Source: Bacteroidales bacterium
Lineage (GTDB): Bacteria; Bacteroidota; Bacteroidia; Bacteroidales; UBA4181
Reading direction: 5' to 3'
DNA: 36,267 bases
Assembly: GCA_031275285.1 (NCBI GenBank)
Contig: JAISOY010000191.1
Span: 1-36,267, forward strand
In this document: positions 1 through 8,862 of the stretch, piece by piece
Layout of the letters: every line of letters begins with the position of its first letter
Numbering within the stretch: position 1 is the first letter of the stretch
Notes under the pieces: generated by a model
What the model was told of the DNA's origin: nothing
The model's database searches: none
What the model saw: the letters and a program-made list of their open reading frames with translations, nothing else
Translations under genes and position numbers: made by a program

Positions 1-51
1 TAAAAAATGACATTTAAATATATGTTTTTTATTGATAAAAATCAAAAAAAT

Positions 52-825
52 ATGCAAAAACTATTATTTATTTTTACAACGGTTTTGTTTTTCCAATTAT
101 TGCCGACAAAAGCCCAGACTTATTTTGTACCTACTGCTCCGGGTACCACCTTGTTGTATAAAAATTATGACAGTAAAGGAAAGCCTGTAAAAGTCGATAA
201 AAAAGATGACTGGCAGACCCAGACGGTGGAAAAAACAGAAAAAAGCGGAGATACCACTATTGTATATATTGCGGTCGATGGAGCAGCTTTTCAGACTGCA
301 GACGCCAAAAGTAACGCAATGATAGAATCCATAAAAAAACTAAAATTTAAAATTACGAAAGATTCTGTTTACTTTTCTATAGACCCGTTTTTTGCGGCTA
401 TGGGTAATATGGTTTCCGGAGCGTCGGGGGGACAGGCAGAAATGAATGTGAAATCGAAGCTGAAAGGGCCTGTTTTTCCGGTAAATCTAAAGCCGGGAGA
501 TAAGCTGGATGATTTTATATCCGGATATATAGAATATTCAACGAGCGCAGCCGGTATGAACTTTTCATTCACATCCGTCACTACTGAAAAAGACAGGATC
601 ATTGAGGGTGAAGAGAATGTAACCACACCTGCAGGGACTTTTAAATGCTATAAATATCGGCATACCAGCACTTTTGAAATGAAAGGTTCCATGATGAACC
701 AGAAACAGACTACAAAAAATATTACCTGGATGAATCCGGAGGTCGGAATTGTAAAAAGTGAAAACTATAACGATAAGGGTAAATTGGAAAGCCGTCAGGT
801 ATTGGAAAAAATCGAGAAAAAATAG
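52..825 (+). CDS. Secreted DUF3108-like (TapB-type) protein
   Basis: A protein of about 257 residues with no known enzymatic role. It starts with a clear Sec signal (a Lys followed by a Leu/Phe-rich core, likely cut after the Lys-Ala before Gln-Thr-Tyr), so it should be periplasmic or outer-membrane associated. The C-terminal half carries the pattern I associate with DUF3108-like proteins: 'TPAGTFKCYKY' around residue 195, then a Trp, then 'PEVGIVKSE' and a closing 'GKLESRQVLE'. An upstream ATG at 7 is in frame, but it would put 15 charged residues before the signal peptide. The ATG at 52 follows an A-rich run and gives a normal signal, so I prefer it. It lies 49 bp before ppdK on the same strand with no visible terminator between, so co-transcription is possible, though no functional link is evident. 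The family call is from memory of the motif, and function is unknown. Confidence 0.75.
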   Translation: MQKLLFIFTTVLFFQLLPTKAQTYFVPTAPGTTLLYKNYDSKGKPVKVDKKDDWQTQTVEKTEKSGDTTIVYIAVDGAAFQTADAKSNAMIESIKKLKFKITKDSVYFSIDPFFAAMGNMVSGASGGQAEMNVKSKLKGPVFPVNLKPGDKLDDFISGYIEYSTSAAGMNFSFTSVTTEKDRIIEGEENVTTPAGTFKCYKYRHTSTFEMKGSMMNQKQTTKNITWMNPEVGIVKSENYNDKGKLESRQVLEKIEKK

Positions 826-874
826 AATTATTCCAACAATAAACAAGATCATAAATTTAATTTTTTAATCATCC

Positions 875-3604
875 ATGTCAAAAGAAAAACATGTTTATTT
901 CTTCGGTAATAAAACAGCCGAAGGCAACGGATCAATGAAGGAATTACTGGGAGGCAAAGGCGCCAACCTTGCCGATATGAACCTTATCGGAATACCAGTT
1001 CCTCCGGGATTCACCATCACCACAGAAGTATGTACTCAATATTATAAAGTCGGTCGCGAGGAAGTCATTCAGCTGATCAAAGCTGAAGTGGAAGAAGCCA
1101 TGGGAAAAGTGGAATCAGCAGTAGGTGGTCCTAAGTTTGCGGACAACAAGAATCCGTTGCTGGTATCCGTACGTTCCGGAGCACGCGCGTCTATGCCGGG
1201 AATGATGGATACCATCCTCAATCTGGGATTGAATGATGAGGCTGTTGAAGTCGTTGCTGCTAAAAGCGGAAATCCAAGGTTTGCATGGGATTCATACCGT
1301 CGTTTCGTACAAATGTACGGCGATGTGGTGCTTGACCTGAAACCGGTATCCAAGGAAGATCATGACCCGTTTGAAGAAATCATTGACGAAATGAAAAAAG
1401 AGAAAGGGGTGGAGCTGGATACGGATCTTACTACCGATGATTTGAAAGAATTGGTTGTTCGTTTCAAAAAAGCAGTTAAAGAAAAAACAGGAAAAGATTT
1501 TCCGACTTCTCCATGGGAACAGTTATGGGGTGCGGTGATGGCTGTTTTCGGTAGCTGGATGAATGATCGTGCCATACTTTACCGTAAACTGAACCAGATA
1601 CCTGCAGAATGGGGTACAGCTGTTAACGTACAGGCCATGGTGTTCGGAAATATGGGTGAGAATTCAGCCACTGGTGTTGCTTTTACACGTGATGCCGGAA
1701 CAGGAGAAGCTTTATTTAACGGGGAATACCTGATCAATGCGCAGGGTGAAGATGTTGTTGCCGGTATCCGGACACCCCAGCAGATCACTAAAATAGGCTC
1801 ACAACGTTGGGCAAAACTGACCAGTGTGCCGGAAAATGAGCGGGCTGCTAAATATCCTTCCCTGGAGGAAGCAATGCCAGTTGTATACAAGGAATTGTTC
1901 GATACCCAGAAGCATCTCGAGACACATTATAAAGATATGCAGGATATAGAGTTTACCATTCAGGATGGTAAGCTATGGATGTTACAGACACGGAATGGTA
2001 AACGTACCGGAGCTGCCATGGTAAAAATAGCCATGGATATGTTCCGTGAAGGTATGATTGATGAAAAGACAGCATTATTGCGTTGTGAAGCACAAAAATT
2101 AGACGAATTGTTACACCCTGTTTTTGATGTTGACGCACTTTCCAAAGCAAATGTCATTGCCCAGGGGTTGCCGGCTTCTCCGGGAGCGGCTACCGGACAG
2201 ATCGTATTCTTTGCAGAAGATGCAGAAACAGCCGGACATCACCAAAAGACGATCCTCGTACGTATTGAGACTTCTCCGGAAGACCTGAAAGGAATGCATG
2301 TTGCGGAAGGTATATTGACTGCACGTGGAGGGATGACTTCTCACGCTGCCGTTGTAGCCCGCGGTATGGGAAAATGTTGTGTGTCAGGTGCCGGTAGTTT
2401 GGTGATCGATTATAGAGCCCGGACCATGACCATTGATGGAAAGGTATACAAAGAAGGAGACTGGATTTCTTTGAACGGATCGACCGGTAATGTATACAGC
2501 GGTCAGATTAAAACCAAAGATCCGGAATTGAGTGGAGACTTTGCCGAGTTGATGGGACTGGCTAAAAAATATGCACGTCTACAGGTACGTACCAATGCGG
2601 ATACGCCTCATGACGTAATGGTTGCAAGGGATTTCGGAGCACAGGGTATTGGTCTTTGCCGTACGGAACATATGTTCTTCGAAGGCGAAAAAATCATTCC
2701 TATGCGTGAAATGATCCTCGCTGATGATGAATCCGGTCGCCGGAAAGCTCTTGAAAAATTATTGCCCTTACAACGTACTGATTTTGAAGGTATCTTCGAA
2801 GCAATGCAAGGATTGCCGGTAACCGTGCGTCTGCTGGATCCGCCATTGCATGAATTTGTCCCTCATGATGAAAAAGGACAGGAAGAAATGGCTAGGGTAA
2901 TGGGTATCTCAGTACAGAAAGTCAAAGAGAAAGTAGAAGCGTTACATGAATTCAATCCTATGCTTGGACACCGTGGTTGCCGTTTAGGGAATACATATCC
3001 TGAAATTACCGAGATGCAAACCCGTGCCATCATAGAGGCTGCTCTGAACCTCAAAAAACGCGGAATCAAAGCAATACCCGAAATTATGGTTCCATTGGTA
3101 GGTATCCTTTATGAGCTGAAATTGCAGGAGAAGATCATCCGTGATACAGCCCAGTTGGTTTTTGATGAATATAACGATCATATTGACTTCAAGGTAGGTA
3201 CCATGATTGAAGTTCCCCGTGCGGCACTTACGGCTAATCGTATTGCTGAGTCTGCTGAGTTTTTCTCATTCGGGACCAATGACCTTACCCAGATGACATT
3301 CGGATATTCCCGTGATGATATTGGAAAATTCCTGCCTGTATATCTGGAAAAAGGCATATTGAAACATGACCCATTCCAGATACTGGATCAGAAAGGTGTG
3401 GGACAGTTAATCAGTATGGCTACTGTAAACGGTCGTTCTATCCGTCCTGAACTAAAAGTAGGTATCTGCGGAGAACATGGAGGGGAGCCGACATCTGTCG
3501 AATTCTGTCACCATATTGGCTTGAATTATGTCAGTTGCTCACCTTACCGTGTGCCTATTGCACGTTTGGCTGCTGCACATGCTGCTATCAAAGGTAATAT
3601 GTAA
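875..3604 (+). CDS. ppdK: Pyruvate, phosphate dikinase
   Basis: Cytosolic enzyme that interconverts ATP, phosphate and pyruvate with AMP, pyrophosphate and PEP, linking glycolysis and gluconeogenesis. At 909 residues it is the usual length. Three parts are visible. The N-terminal ATP-grasp nucleotide-binding part opens with 'LLGGKGANLADM' and carries 'SVRSGARASMPGMMDT' near residue 105. The swivelling phosphohistidine domain contains 'GGMTSHAAVVARGMGK' with the catalytic His at residue 490. The C-terminal TIM-barrel pyruvate/PEP domain has 'LGHRGCRLG', 'FGTNDLTQMTFG' and 'VGICGEHGGEP' with the proton-donor Cys at residue 865. All key residues are present and no frameshift is seen. It starts at an ATG 49 bp after the preceding gene and is followed by a strong intrinsic terminator at 3627. 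The PPDK identification is secure because PEP synthase lacks this insertion pattern and the 'GARASMPGMMDT' motif. Confidence 0.98.
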   Translation: MSKEKHVYFFGNKTAEGNGSMKELLGGKGANLADMNLIGIPVPPGFTITTEVCTQYYKVGREEVIQLIKAEVEEAMGKVESAVGGPKFADNKNPLLVSVRSGARASMPGMMDTILNLGLNDEAVEVVAAKSGNPRFAWDSYRRFVQMYGDVVLDLKPVSKEDHDPFEEIIDEMKKEKGVELDTDLTTDDLKELVVRFKKAVKEKTGKDFPTSPWEQLWGAVMAVFGSWMNDRAILYRKLNQIPAEWGTAVNVQAMVFGNMGENSATGVAFTRDAGTGEALFNGEYLINAQGEDVVAGIRTPQQITKIGSQRWAKLTSVPENERAAKYPSLEEAMPVVYKELFDTQKHLETHYKDMQDIEFTIQDGKLWMLQTRNGKRTGAAMVKIAMDMFREGMIDEKTALLRCEAQKLDELLHPVFDVDALSKANVIAQGLPASPGAATGQIVFFAEDAETAGHHQKTILVRIETSPEDLKGMHVAEGILTARGGMTSHAAVVARGMGKCCVSGAGSLVIDYRARTMTIDGKVYKEGDWISLNGSTGNVYSGQIKTKDPELSGDFAELMGLAKKYARLQVRTNADTPHDVMVARDFGAQGIGLCRTEHMFFEGEKIIPMREMILADDESGRRKALEKLLPLQRTDFEGIFEAMQGLPVTVRLLDPPLHEFVPHDEKGQEEMARVMGISVQKVKEKVEALHEFNPMLGHRGCRLGNTYPEITEMQTRAIIEAALNLKKRGIKAIPEIMVPLVGILYELKLQEKIIRDTAQLVFDEYNDHIDFKVGTMIEVPRAALTANRIAESAEFFSFGTNDLTQMTFGYSRDDIGKFLPVYLEKGILKHDPFQILDQKGVGQLISMATVNGRSIRPELKVGICGEHGGEPTSVEFCHHIGLNYVSCSPYRVPIARLAAAHAAIKGNM

Positions 3605-3626
3605 TCCAGGATATTTTAGCTATTAT

Positions 3627-3669
3627 AAAACCCAACAATTTTGTTAATTGTTGGGTTTTTATTTTTTTT
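3627..3669 (+). terminator. Intrinsic terminator of ppdK
   Basis: A perfect 14-bp inverted repeat (3627-3640 with 3646-3659, core CCCAACAATT / AATTGTTGGG) around a 5-nt TTGTT loop. A long T run follows directly. It starts 23 nt after the ppdK stop codon. The left arm begins with four A, so it may also act weakly on the other strand. Confidence 0.92.
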
Positions 3670-3708
3670 ACTTACTAATTTTACCAGATCTAATAAACCT
3701 GTTGATCA

Positions 3709-5034
3709 ATGAAACCTTTCCTGAAAATGCTCTTTTTCATACTGTTGTTATTAAGTTGCCTGCATAGAAATGCTTTTACGGCCGATACTACCAAACACAT
3801 CAAGACCGGGCTGACTTTTGGTGCATTGCCATCCATCGCGTTTGATACTGATATCGGATTCAAATATGGGATACTGACTAATTTTTATCTTTTTGGTGAC
3901 GGGTCTACTTATCCGAAATATCTTCATTCTTTTTATCTGGAATGGTATCAGACCACTAAGGGGAGTGGATTGTGGCAATTCATTTACGACTCGGATTATT
4001 TGATACCAAAGATCCGCTTAACGGCAGAAGTAAGCTATTTTACGGAAAAAGCAATTGATTTTTACGGATTTAATGGTTACCGGGCGTATTACAATCCTGA
4101 TCTGGAAGACAAAGATCACAGTGATTATATCTCACGTATGTTTTACCGGCATGAAAGGAAGATGCTTCGTATACGTTCCGATTTTCAGGGAAACATTGTG
4201 GGTAGAAGATTGCGTTGGATGGCCGGTTTTGAATTCAATAAATTTGACGTGGGTTCAGTAGATATTGATAAACTTAATAAGGGGAAAAAAGATGATGACC
4301 GGCTACCTGATGTTCCTTTATTGTACGATCGGTTTGTTGATTGGGGTGTAATTCCGGATAACCAGAAGCGAGGTGATGATCATTACCTGTTAAAATTCGG
4401 ACTGGTCTATGATACCCGTGACAATGAACCCAATCCGATGAAGGGAATATGGAGTGAAGTGATGTTGCTCACAGCTCCTTCATGGATGGGTAATCCGGCA
4501 GGATTCACCAAACTGGCACTTACGCACCGGCAATATTTTACCCTGATTGATGAAGTGCTTAATCTGGCGATCCGGTTGAGCTATCAACCTAAGATAGGTG
4601 GAACCATACCTTTTTATATGCTTCCTTATGTGTACAATACCAATATTACCCGTGATGGGTTGGGAGGAGCGAAGACTTTACGTGGAATTTTGAGAAACCG
4701 GGTGGTAGGTCAGGACATTTTTTACGGAAATGTGGAGTTGAGATGGAAATTCCTGAGAACCATCCTGTGGAACCAGAATATTTATCTGGCATTATCGGCA
4801 TTCACCGATTTCGGACAAGTAACCCGCGATTATAAGTTTACCTTTGATCCTGCTCATACAGAGGCTCGTGACTGGTTTGCCGAAGGAGATAGTGAAAAGC
4901 TTCATTTAAGCTATGGAGGTGGAATATCCGGTGCTTTGAACCATAATTTCGTAGCGCACATCAATTATGGAATTGCAGCTGATCGTCGTGACGGAAAATC
5001 AGGGTTATATATCGGATTAAATTATTTGTTCTGA
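3709..5034 (+). CDS. Omp85/BamA-TamA type outer-membrane barrel protein (DUF5982-like N-terminus)
   Basis: A 441-residue protein with a Sec signal (hydrophobic core at residues 6-18, probable cut near Ala-Phe-Thr-Ala-Asp). The mature N-terminus, 'TGLTFGALPSIAFDTDIGF' then 'YPKYLHSFYLEW', is the stretch I associate with DUF5982 in Bacteroidales. The rest is a run of alternating strands ending 'GKSGLYIGLNYLF', with a terminal Phe typical of BamA-recognised barrels. 'YDTRDNEPNPMKGIWSEV' near residue 238 matches the Omp85 surface-antigen domain, in which a strand is followed by 'R.N...P..G'. There is no room for a set of POTRA domains, so this is a short family member and not the essential BamA. 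Substrate and role are unknown; export or insertion of lipids or proteins at the outer membrane is only an inference. It has its own unit between two terminators. Confidence 0.85.
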   Translation: MKPFLKMLFFILLLLSCLHRNAFTADTTKHIKTGLTFGALPSIAFDTDIGFKYGILTNFYLFGDGSTYPKYLHSFYLEWYQTTKGSGLWQFIYDSDYLIPKIRLTAEVSYFTEKAIDFYGFNGYRAYYNPDLEDKDHSDYISRMFYRHERKMLRIRSDFQGNIVGRRLRWMAGFEFNKFDVGSVDIDKLNKGKKDDDRLPDVPLLYDRFVDWGVIPDNQKRGDDHYLLKFGLVYDTRDNEPNPMKGIWSEVMLLTAPSWMGNPAGFTKLALTHRQYFTLIDEVLNLAIRLSYQPKIGGTIPFYMLPYVYNTNITRDGLGGAKTLRGILRNRVVGQDIFYGNVELRWKFLRTILWNQNIYLALSAFTDFGQVTRDYKFTFDPAHTEARDWFAEGDSEKLHLSYGGGISGALNHNFVAHINYGIAADRRDGKSGLYIGLNYLF

Positions 5035-5084
5035 GATCTGTTTGTATCTACAAATTCTTCAAGTGTAGGTCATGTTCTTTTATA

Positions 5085-5122
5085 AAAATACGCCCTATAA
5101 GAAATTTTATAGGGCGTATTTT
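5085..5122. terminator. Bidirectional terminator between converging genes
   Basis: A 16-bp perfect inverted repeat (5085-5100 with 5107-5122, core TACGCCCTATAA / TTATAGGGCGTA) with a 6-nt loop. The right side is followed by a T-rich run on the plus strand. The left side is preceded by A residues, giving a T run on the minus strand. It serves the barrel gene (plus) and the TldE-like gene that ends at 5137 (minus). Confidence 0.92.
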
Positions 5123-5136
5123 TATTTTATTGTATT

Positions 5137-6846
5137 TCATTTACTGATAGCAACCGGTTGGGGAACCACGAACGGAGTCTCAAATGTGATATTGTTGTTT
5201 CTTGTTATCTCCAATTCTTCAAATAAGATACCATCAGGAACAACATAAGTAGCCAGCGAACCGAAATTGGCTGTGTGTCGCACATAGTTCTCTTTTGCGG
5301 CACCTAACACCCTTTTGAATGATTTTAACGTAAAATCTTCAAATTTAGCTCCTCTGACAAGTTCTTCGCGTCCGTCGGCAACATAAACTTTATAGATCAT
5401 CGTAATATCATTGCCCCACATCCGACGAACAATGTAAGCAAAATCCAGATCTTCTTCCTTTGCGGCATCTAATAATTTCCTTTTTAAGTCTTCTTTGGAA
5501 TAGGTATCATTGGAAGTCACTAATATATTTCCGGGAGCAATCTGAGGACTCATATTGTTATAATTGAACCTGTAGTGTCCATTGGAAGCCGGTACCCTTT
5601 TAGTAGGGGTCCTTCTGTTTAACATAGATTTAAGTACTCCATTCTCTATCAGGAAAAACTCTTTTTCAGGTACAGCTCCTTCGAAATCAACCGGATAATA
5701 TCCTTCCAGTTTAATTCCGTTGTATTCCTGAGTTCCGGTTAGGGATTTAATCGACAGGCTACGGGATATGACTTTCTTGTTCATCATCATTTCCAGGTTA
5801 TTTGGATTAAGTCTGTAATTTCCGCGAAACCTGTTTCTTACGTTATCACTTGCAACAGGTTTGGTTTTGGCACAAAGTGATTGCTGGTGCATGAACTTAT
5901 CCTGAACAGCTTCTACCGCAGCCTGATCTTCGAATAAAACGGGCCCGCTATATGCATCATCTGCCATAGGAGCATTCAACAATTGCAGGAAGTTAGCGAT
6001 AAAAGCTTCACAGTTTTTGGTGAAATCGTCAACATTCGGCATTTGTTCAAATGTAGGATATTCTATATATAAATTATCATATAGGTTTTGTCCGTCCTTT
6101 GTCATTGCTTCTACATGTAGGTGTAACCTGTAATAAGGTACAGGTATTGCATACTGGCTATTATCCGTATTATAATAATAGAGCATCGTATTCCTGTTGT
6201 ACAAAGATATATTGGACCTGGTCAGCTCGGGGTATTTATTGAGAACGGTAGAAGCTTTTCTTACATAGTCTTCCCAATATTTTTTATCCTGGTTTACATC
6301 TGCAGGTTTTAGGAAAATATCTACCGGATCGATTTTTTCGAAATCAATCACCGCCAGCTCTTCTTCAGTCATATTTTGTTGCCGCATGGTGGCTATCTTG
6401 GCTTCGTATTTTTCAGCCGCATCTTTATATAAACCATCCAGATCCATCCAGATCCTTGTTGCTATTCCTATCGGGTCATTTTCTAAGCTAACGCTCCTGG
6501 GATAAAAACCATAGCCGTACATGGAATTCATATCAAGAAATTCTGAATTATTCCTTGCATAGCTTCCTACCAATAATGTAGGATATCCCACTCTCTGTGA
6601 TGATTGGGAAGAGTTGATCAATGCGCCGAGCGATGCATTGACATTTAGGTGCTTGGAGTCAATTAAGGTATAGCCGATAAAAAATGACGGTTGAAGCTTA
6701 TCAATTTTTAGTTCGGCCTTATTTCTGTCTACTTCTTTCTTTATAAAAGAAATGATCGTTTTTGCATCTTGGGCATTCACTATATGTACACTACATATAA
6801 ATATGATTGCTAAGATAAAATTACGGAATATATATGTGATTTTCAT
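5137..6846 (-). CDS. Exported TldD/PmbA-family protein lacking the metal motif (TldE-like partner)
   Basis: A 569-residue homologue of the product encoded just upstream (8557-6890). It has a Sec signal ending 'HIVNAQ', so it acts outside the cytoplasm. The two proteins align over the whole length: both share the 'YSGP' block, 'RTP.....SNGH.R', 'ELVRGA' or 'ELVRGV', and a similar N-terminal half. Where the partner has HEIFGH after 'YSGPALMTAEASG', this protein has 'YSGPVLFEDQAAVEAVQDKF', so the metal ligands are gone. The Cys near the partner's C-terminus is also not kept. In E. coli the TldD/TldE protease is a heterodimer in which only TldD carries HExxxH, so a non-catalytic subunit role is a reasonable inference. 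It lies 43 bp after the partner gene, so the two are likely one operon, ended by the bidirectional terminator at 5085. Confidence 0.85.
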   Translation of the reverse strand: MKITYIFRNFILAIIFICSVHIVNAQDAKTIISFIKKEVDRNKAELKIDKLQPSFFIGYTLIDSKHLNVNASLGALINSSQSSQRVGYPTLLVGSYARNNSEFLDMNSMYGYGFYPRSVSLENDPIGIATRIWMDLDGLYKDAAEKYEAKIATMRQQNMTEEELAVIDFEKIDPVDIFLKPADVNQDKKYWEDYVRKASTVLNKYPELTRSNISLYNRNTMLYYYNTDNSQYAIPVPYYRLHLHVEAMTKDGQNLYDNLYIEYPTFEQMPNVDDFTKNCEAFIANFLQLLNAPMADDAYSGPVLFEDQAAVEAVQDKFMHQQSLCAKTKPVASDNVRNRFRGNYRLNPNNLEMMMNKKVISRSLSIKSLTGTQEYNGIKLEGYYPVDFEGAVPEKEFFLIENGVLKSMLNRRTPTKRVPASNGHYRFNYNNMSPQIAPGNILVTSNDTYSKEDLKRKLLDAAKEEDLDFAYIVRRMWGNDITMIYKVYVADGREELVRGAKFEDFTLKSFKRVLGAAKENYVRHTANFGSLATYVVPDGILFEELEITRNNNITFETPFVVPQPVAISK

Positions 6847-6889
6847 TGGTATACAAATTAATATTAAGATATATTTTGTTACATTTGTT

Positions 6890-8557
6890 TTAAGGACGTT
6901 CTAATATGGGTGGTTGTGACTGTGACTTTGGTTTCTTTTGTGTTTCCACCATTTTTACAAATAGGGTGGGAGATACACAAGATACTGGGATTGAACCCGA
7001 TTCCGCTCCACAATAACCATTGAAAGCATCATATTCTTTACCGCAGGCTTCAATCTGGGAGAACATGGATAAAGGAGTACCTACCAGGTCGACACCCCTG
7101 ACCAGCTCATCCGGTCTTCCGTCCACATATATCCTGTAAACAACCAGAGGGGTAACATTAAAGGCATTCGGCATATATCTTCCCGTAGTGGTGAATCCTC
7201 CGGATACCTTATCAAATAAGTAACCAAATTCCTTGTTTTCCTTTTTAGCCTGTTCGATCAGCATAGTCCGTAATTCTTTTTCCGTTTTTGGATTTTTGGA
7301 TTCAATGATCATGTTCGATTGGCGGGTGACACAATTATAATAAATCATGGCCCGTCCGTGTCCGTTCGAATTTGAGAACCCGTCAATAGGAGTCCGGCTC
7401 ATCAAAAATGATTTCAGGATACCATTATCTACGATCGTTACCTTTTGTCCCCGGATGCCCTCGTCATCGAAGACATAACTTCCATTCAACGGAATACCCT
7501 TATATTTTTTCAGTTGCGGGTCAAAAATAACGGAGAAATCTGCAGGTAAAACCAGTTCACCTACTTTTTTCTTGAATGTCTGTGCGTCAGACTCCTGTTT
7601 TAACCTGGCTCCTTCGATCCTATGCCCGAAAATTTCATGGAAAAATACACCGGATGCCTCGGCTGTCATTAACGCAGGTCCGGAGTATGATTCTGCGATG
7701 GGGGCTTTTCTCAGTGCGGAAATCAGTTTACTCATTTCGCGCGCATCTTCGATGATTTTTGCATCGGATGGGAGATCTTTTGGGTCCAGTGCAAAATAAG
7801 ATTGATATAATGGCAGGTTCATCCCGTCTTCTGCTGTGGTAGAAGCATTAACATATATCCTATAAGCATACGCATTTTGTGTGATTTCCGCACCATCTGT
7901 GTCTACAAAATATTTTCTTACCAGTTCGACGCTAATTCCCGAAGATGCAGATAACACATCTTTATTTTCAGAGAAGACCTCACTGTATTTTTTTATTTTC
8001 TTTTCCCAGGCAGCCACATCAAACTTCAGGTCTTTTATTTTCATTGGCTTTTCATAATATTTTTCAGCCTTTTCCTTTGAAAAATCATCTGATTTATCTT
8101 CCGCTGCAACTTTTACGGCAACATTGGCTTTTACGTTTTCGTATTGTTTTACCGAACCTTTATAAAGTTGATCTGTTTTGAGCCATAATGCTTTTTGTAT
8201 GGCCAGCGGATCATCGTCCAAAGACATTGTATTGTAGCTGTATGCAGATGAGTATCCGCCATCTGATGAGACATTCTTGGTATTATCCAATGTATGGTCG
8301 CCCACCCTCACTGACACATGAAATAGTCGCTGATGGCTGGGTTCACTATATGTCAGATCTCCAAAAGAGGCATTGATACTATAGCTTTCCGCATCCTGAA
8401 CCCTGTAACTGATGTAGTAAGCCGGAACGGGTTGCGCTTTTAACGATGCAAAATTTCGGTCGACCTCATTTTTCAGGATGCCAAGTAACTTATCCTGAGA
8501 GAATGTTATTTGTATTACTGTAACGAATAACAACAAGATGAATATTGTTCTTTTCAT
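6890..8557 (-). CDS. Exported TldD/PmbA-family metallopeptidase (catalytic-type subunit)
   Basis: A 555-residue predicted zinc metallopeptidase of the TldD/PmbA (modulator of DNA gyrase) family. The HExxxH motif is present as HEIFGH at residues 307-312, inside 'GVFFHEIFGHRIEGARL', matching the TldD helix that binds metal. Near the end, 'GSIPVSCVSPTL' places a Cys at residue 527, comparable to the conserved Cys of TldD. Unlike the cytosolic E. coli protein, it begins with a Sec signal (MKRTIFILLLFV...TFSQ), so it is probably periplasmic or on the outer membrane. Family members cleave unfolded peptides or mature peptide products; the substrate here is unknown. It is the first gene of a two-gene unit with the TldE-like gene at 6846-5137. 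A promoter candidate and a palindrome lie just upstream (8596-8634). Confidence 0.9.
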   Translation of the reverse strand: MKRTIFILLLFVTVIQITFSQDKLLGILKNEVDRNFASLKAQPVPAYYISYRVQDAESYSINASFGDLTYSEPSHQRLFHVSVRVGDHTLDNTKNVSSDGGYSSAYSYNTMSLDDDPLAIQKALWLKTDQLYKGSVKQYENVKANVAVKVAAEDKSDDFSKEKAEKYYEKPMKIKDLKFDVAAWEKKIKKYSEVFSENKDVLSASSGISVELVRKYFVDTDGAEITQNAYAYRIYVNASTTAEDGMNLPLYQSYFALDPKDLPSDAKIIEDAREMSKLISALRKAPIAESYSGPALMTAEASGVFFHEIFGHRIEGARLKQESDAQTFKKKVGELVLPADFSVIFDPQLKKYKGIPLNGSYVFDDEGIRGQKVTIVDNGILKSFLMSRTPIDGFSNSNGHGRAMIYYNCVTRQSNMIIESKNPKTEKELRTMLIEQAKKENKEFGYLFDKVSGGFTTTGRYMPNAFNVTPLVVYRIYVDGRPDELVRGVDLVGTPLSMFSQIEACGKEYDAFNGYCGAESGSIPVSCVSPTLFVKMVETQKKPKSQSQPPILERP

Positions 8558-8595
8558 GTTATAAAGATTAATGGTTAAAAGGATACTCCCTATGG

Positions 8596-8625
8596 CAAAT
8601 ATAATTATATTTTCGTAAAATGCAA
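8596..8625 (-). promoter_or_regulatory. Candidate promoter of the tldD-like pair
   Basis: On the minus strand, TATATTTG (8603-8596) fits the Bacteroidota -7 box TAnnTTTG. TTG at 8625-8623 stands 19 nt upstream, the usual distance to the -33 element. The start codon is about 38 nt downstream of the -7 box. Confidence 0.5.
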
Positions 8626-8634
8626 TTTACGAAA
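8611..8634. promoter_or_regulatory. Palindromic operator candidate
   Basis: A perfect 9-bp inverted repeat, TTTCGTAAA (8611-8619) and TTTACGAAA (8626-8634), with a 6-bp spacer. No T run follows, so it is not a terminator. It sits over the -33 region of the candidate tldD promoter, which is where a dimeric repressor would bind. The cognate regulator is unknown; the divergent AraC protein is a possible but weak candidate, as AraC sites are usually direct repeats. Confidence 0.5.
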
Positions 8635-8674
8635 GAAGTATTTCCAAATGATTAGAGTGTTTTGTATTTTTCAG

Positions 8675-8709
8675 TTTGCTGTCTTTTTAGCATAAGAATG
8701 TTATATTTG
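8675..8709 (+). promoter_or_regulatory. Candidate promoter of the AraC-type gene
   Basis: TATATTTG at 8702-8709 is a full match to the Bacteroidota -7 box. TTTG at 8675-8678 could be the -33 element, although the 23-nt gap is a little long. The leader to the ATG at 8863 would be about 150 nt. The rest of 8635-8862 shows nothing else I can name. Confidence 0.45.
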
Positions 8710-8862
8710 CAGACATAAGGATTTCATAAAATACCGTTTTGCCTGATCATCCTGATAGGGTAAATGTAATTTGTTCATTTATTGTGCAATCTTTATCTAA
8801 AGAAGTCATCGAAACAAATAATAGATTGATATACCAACATCAAATACGATTAATTAGCCAAC

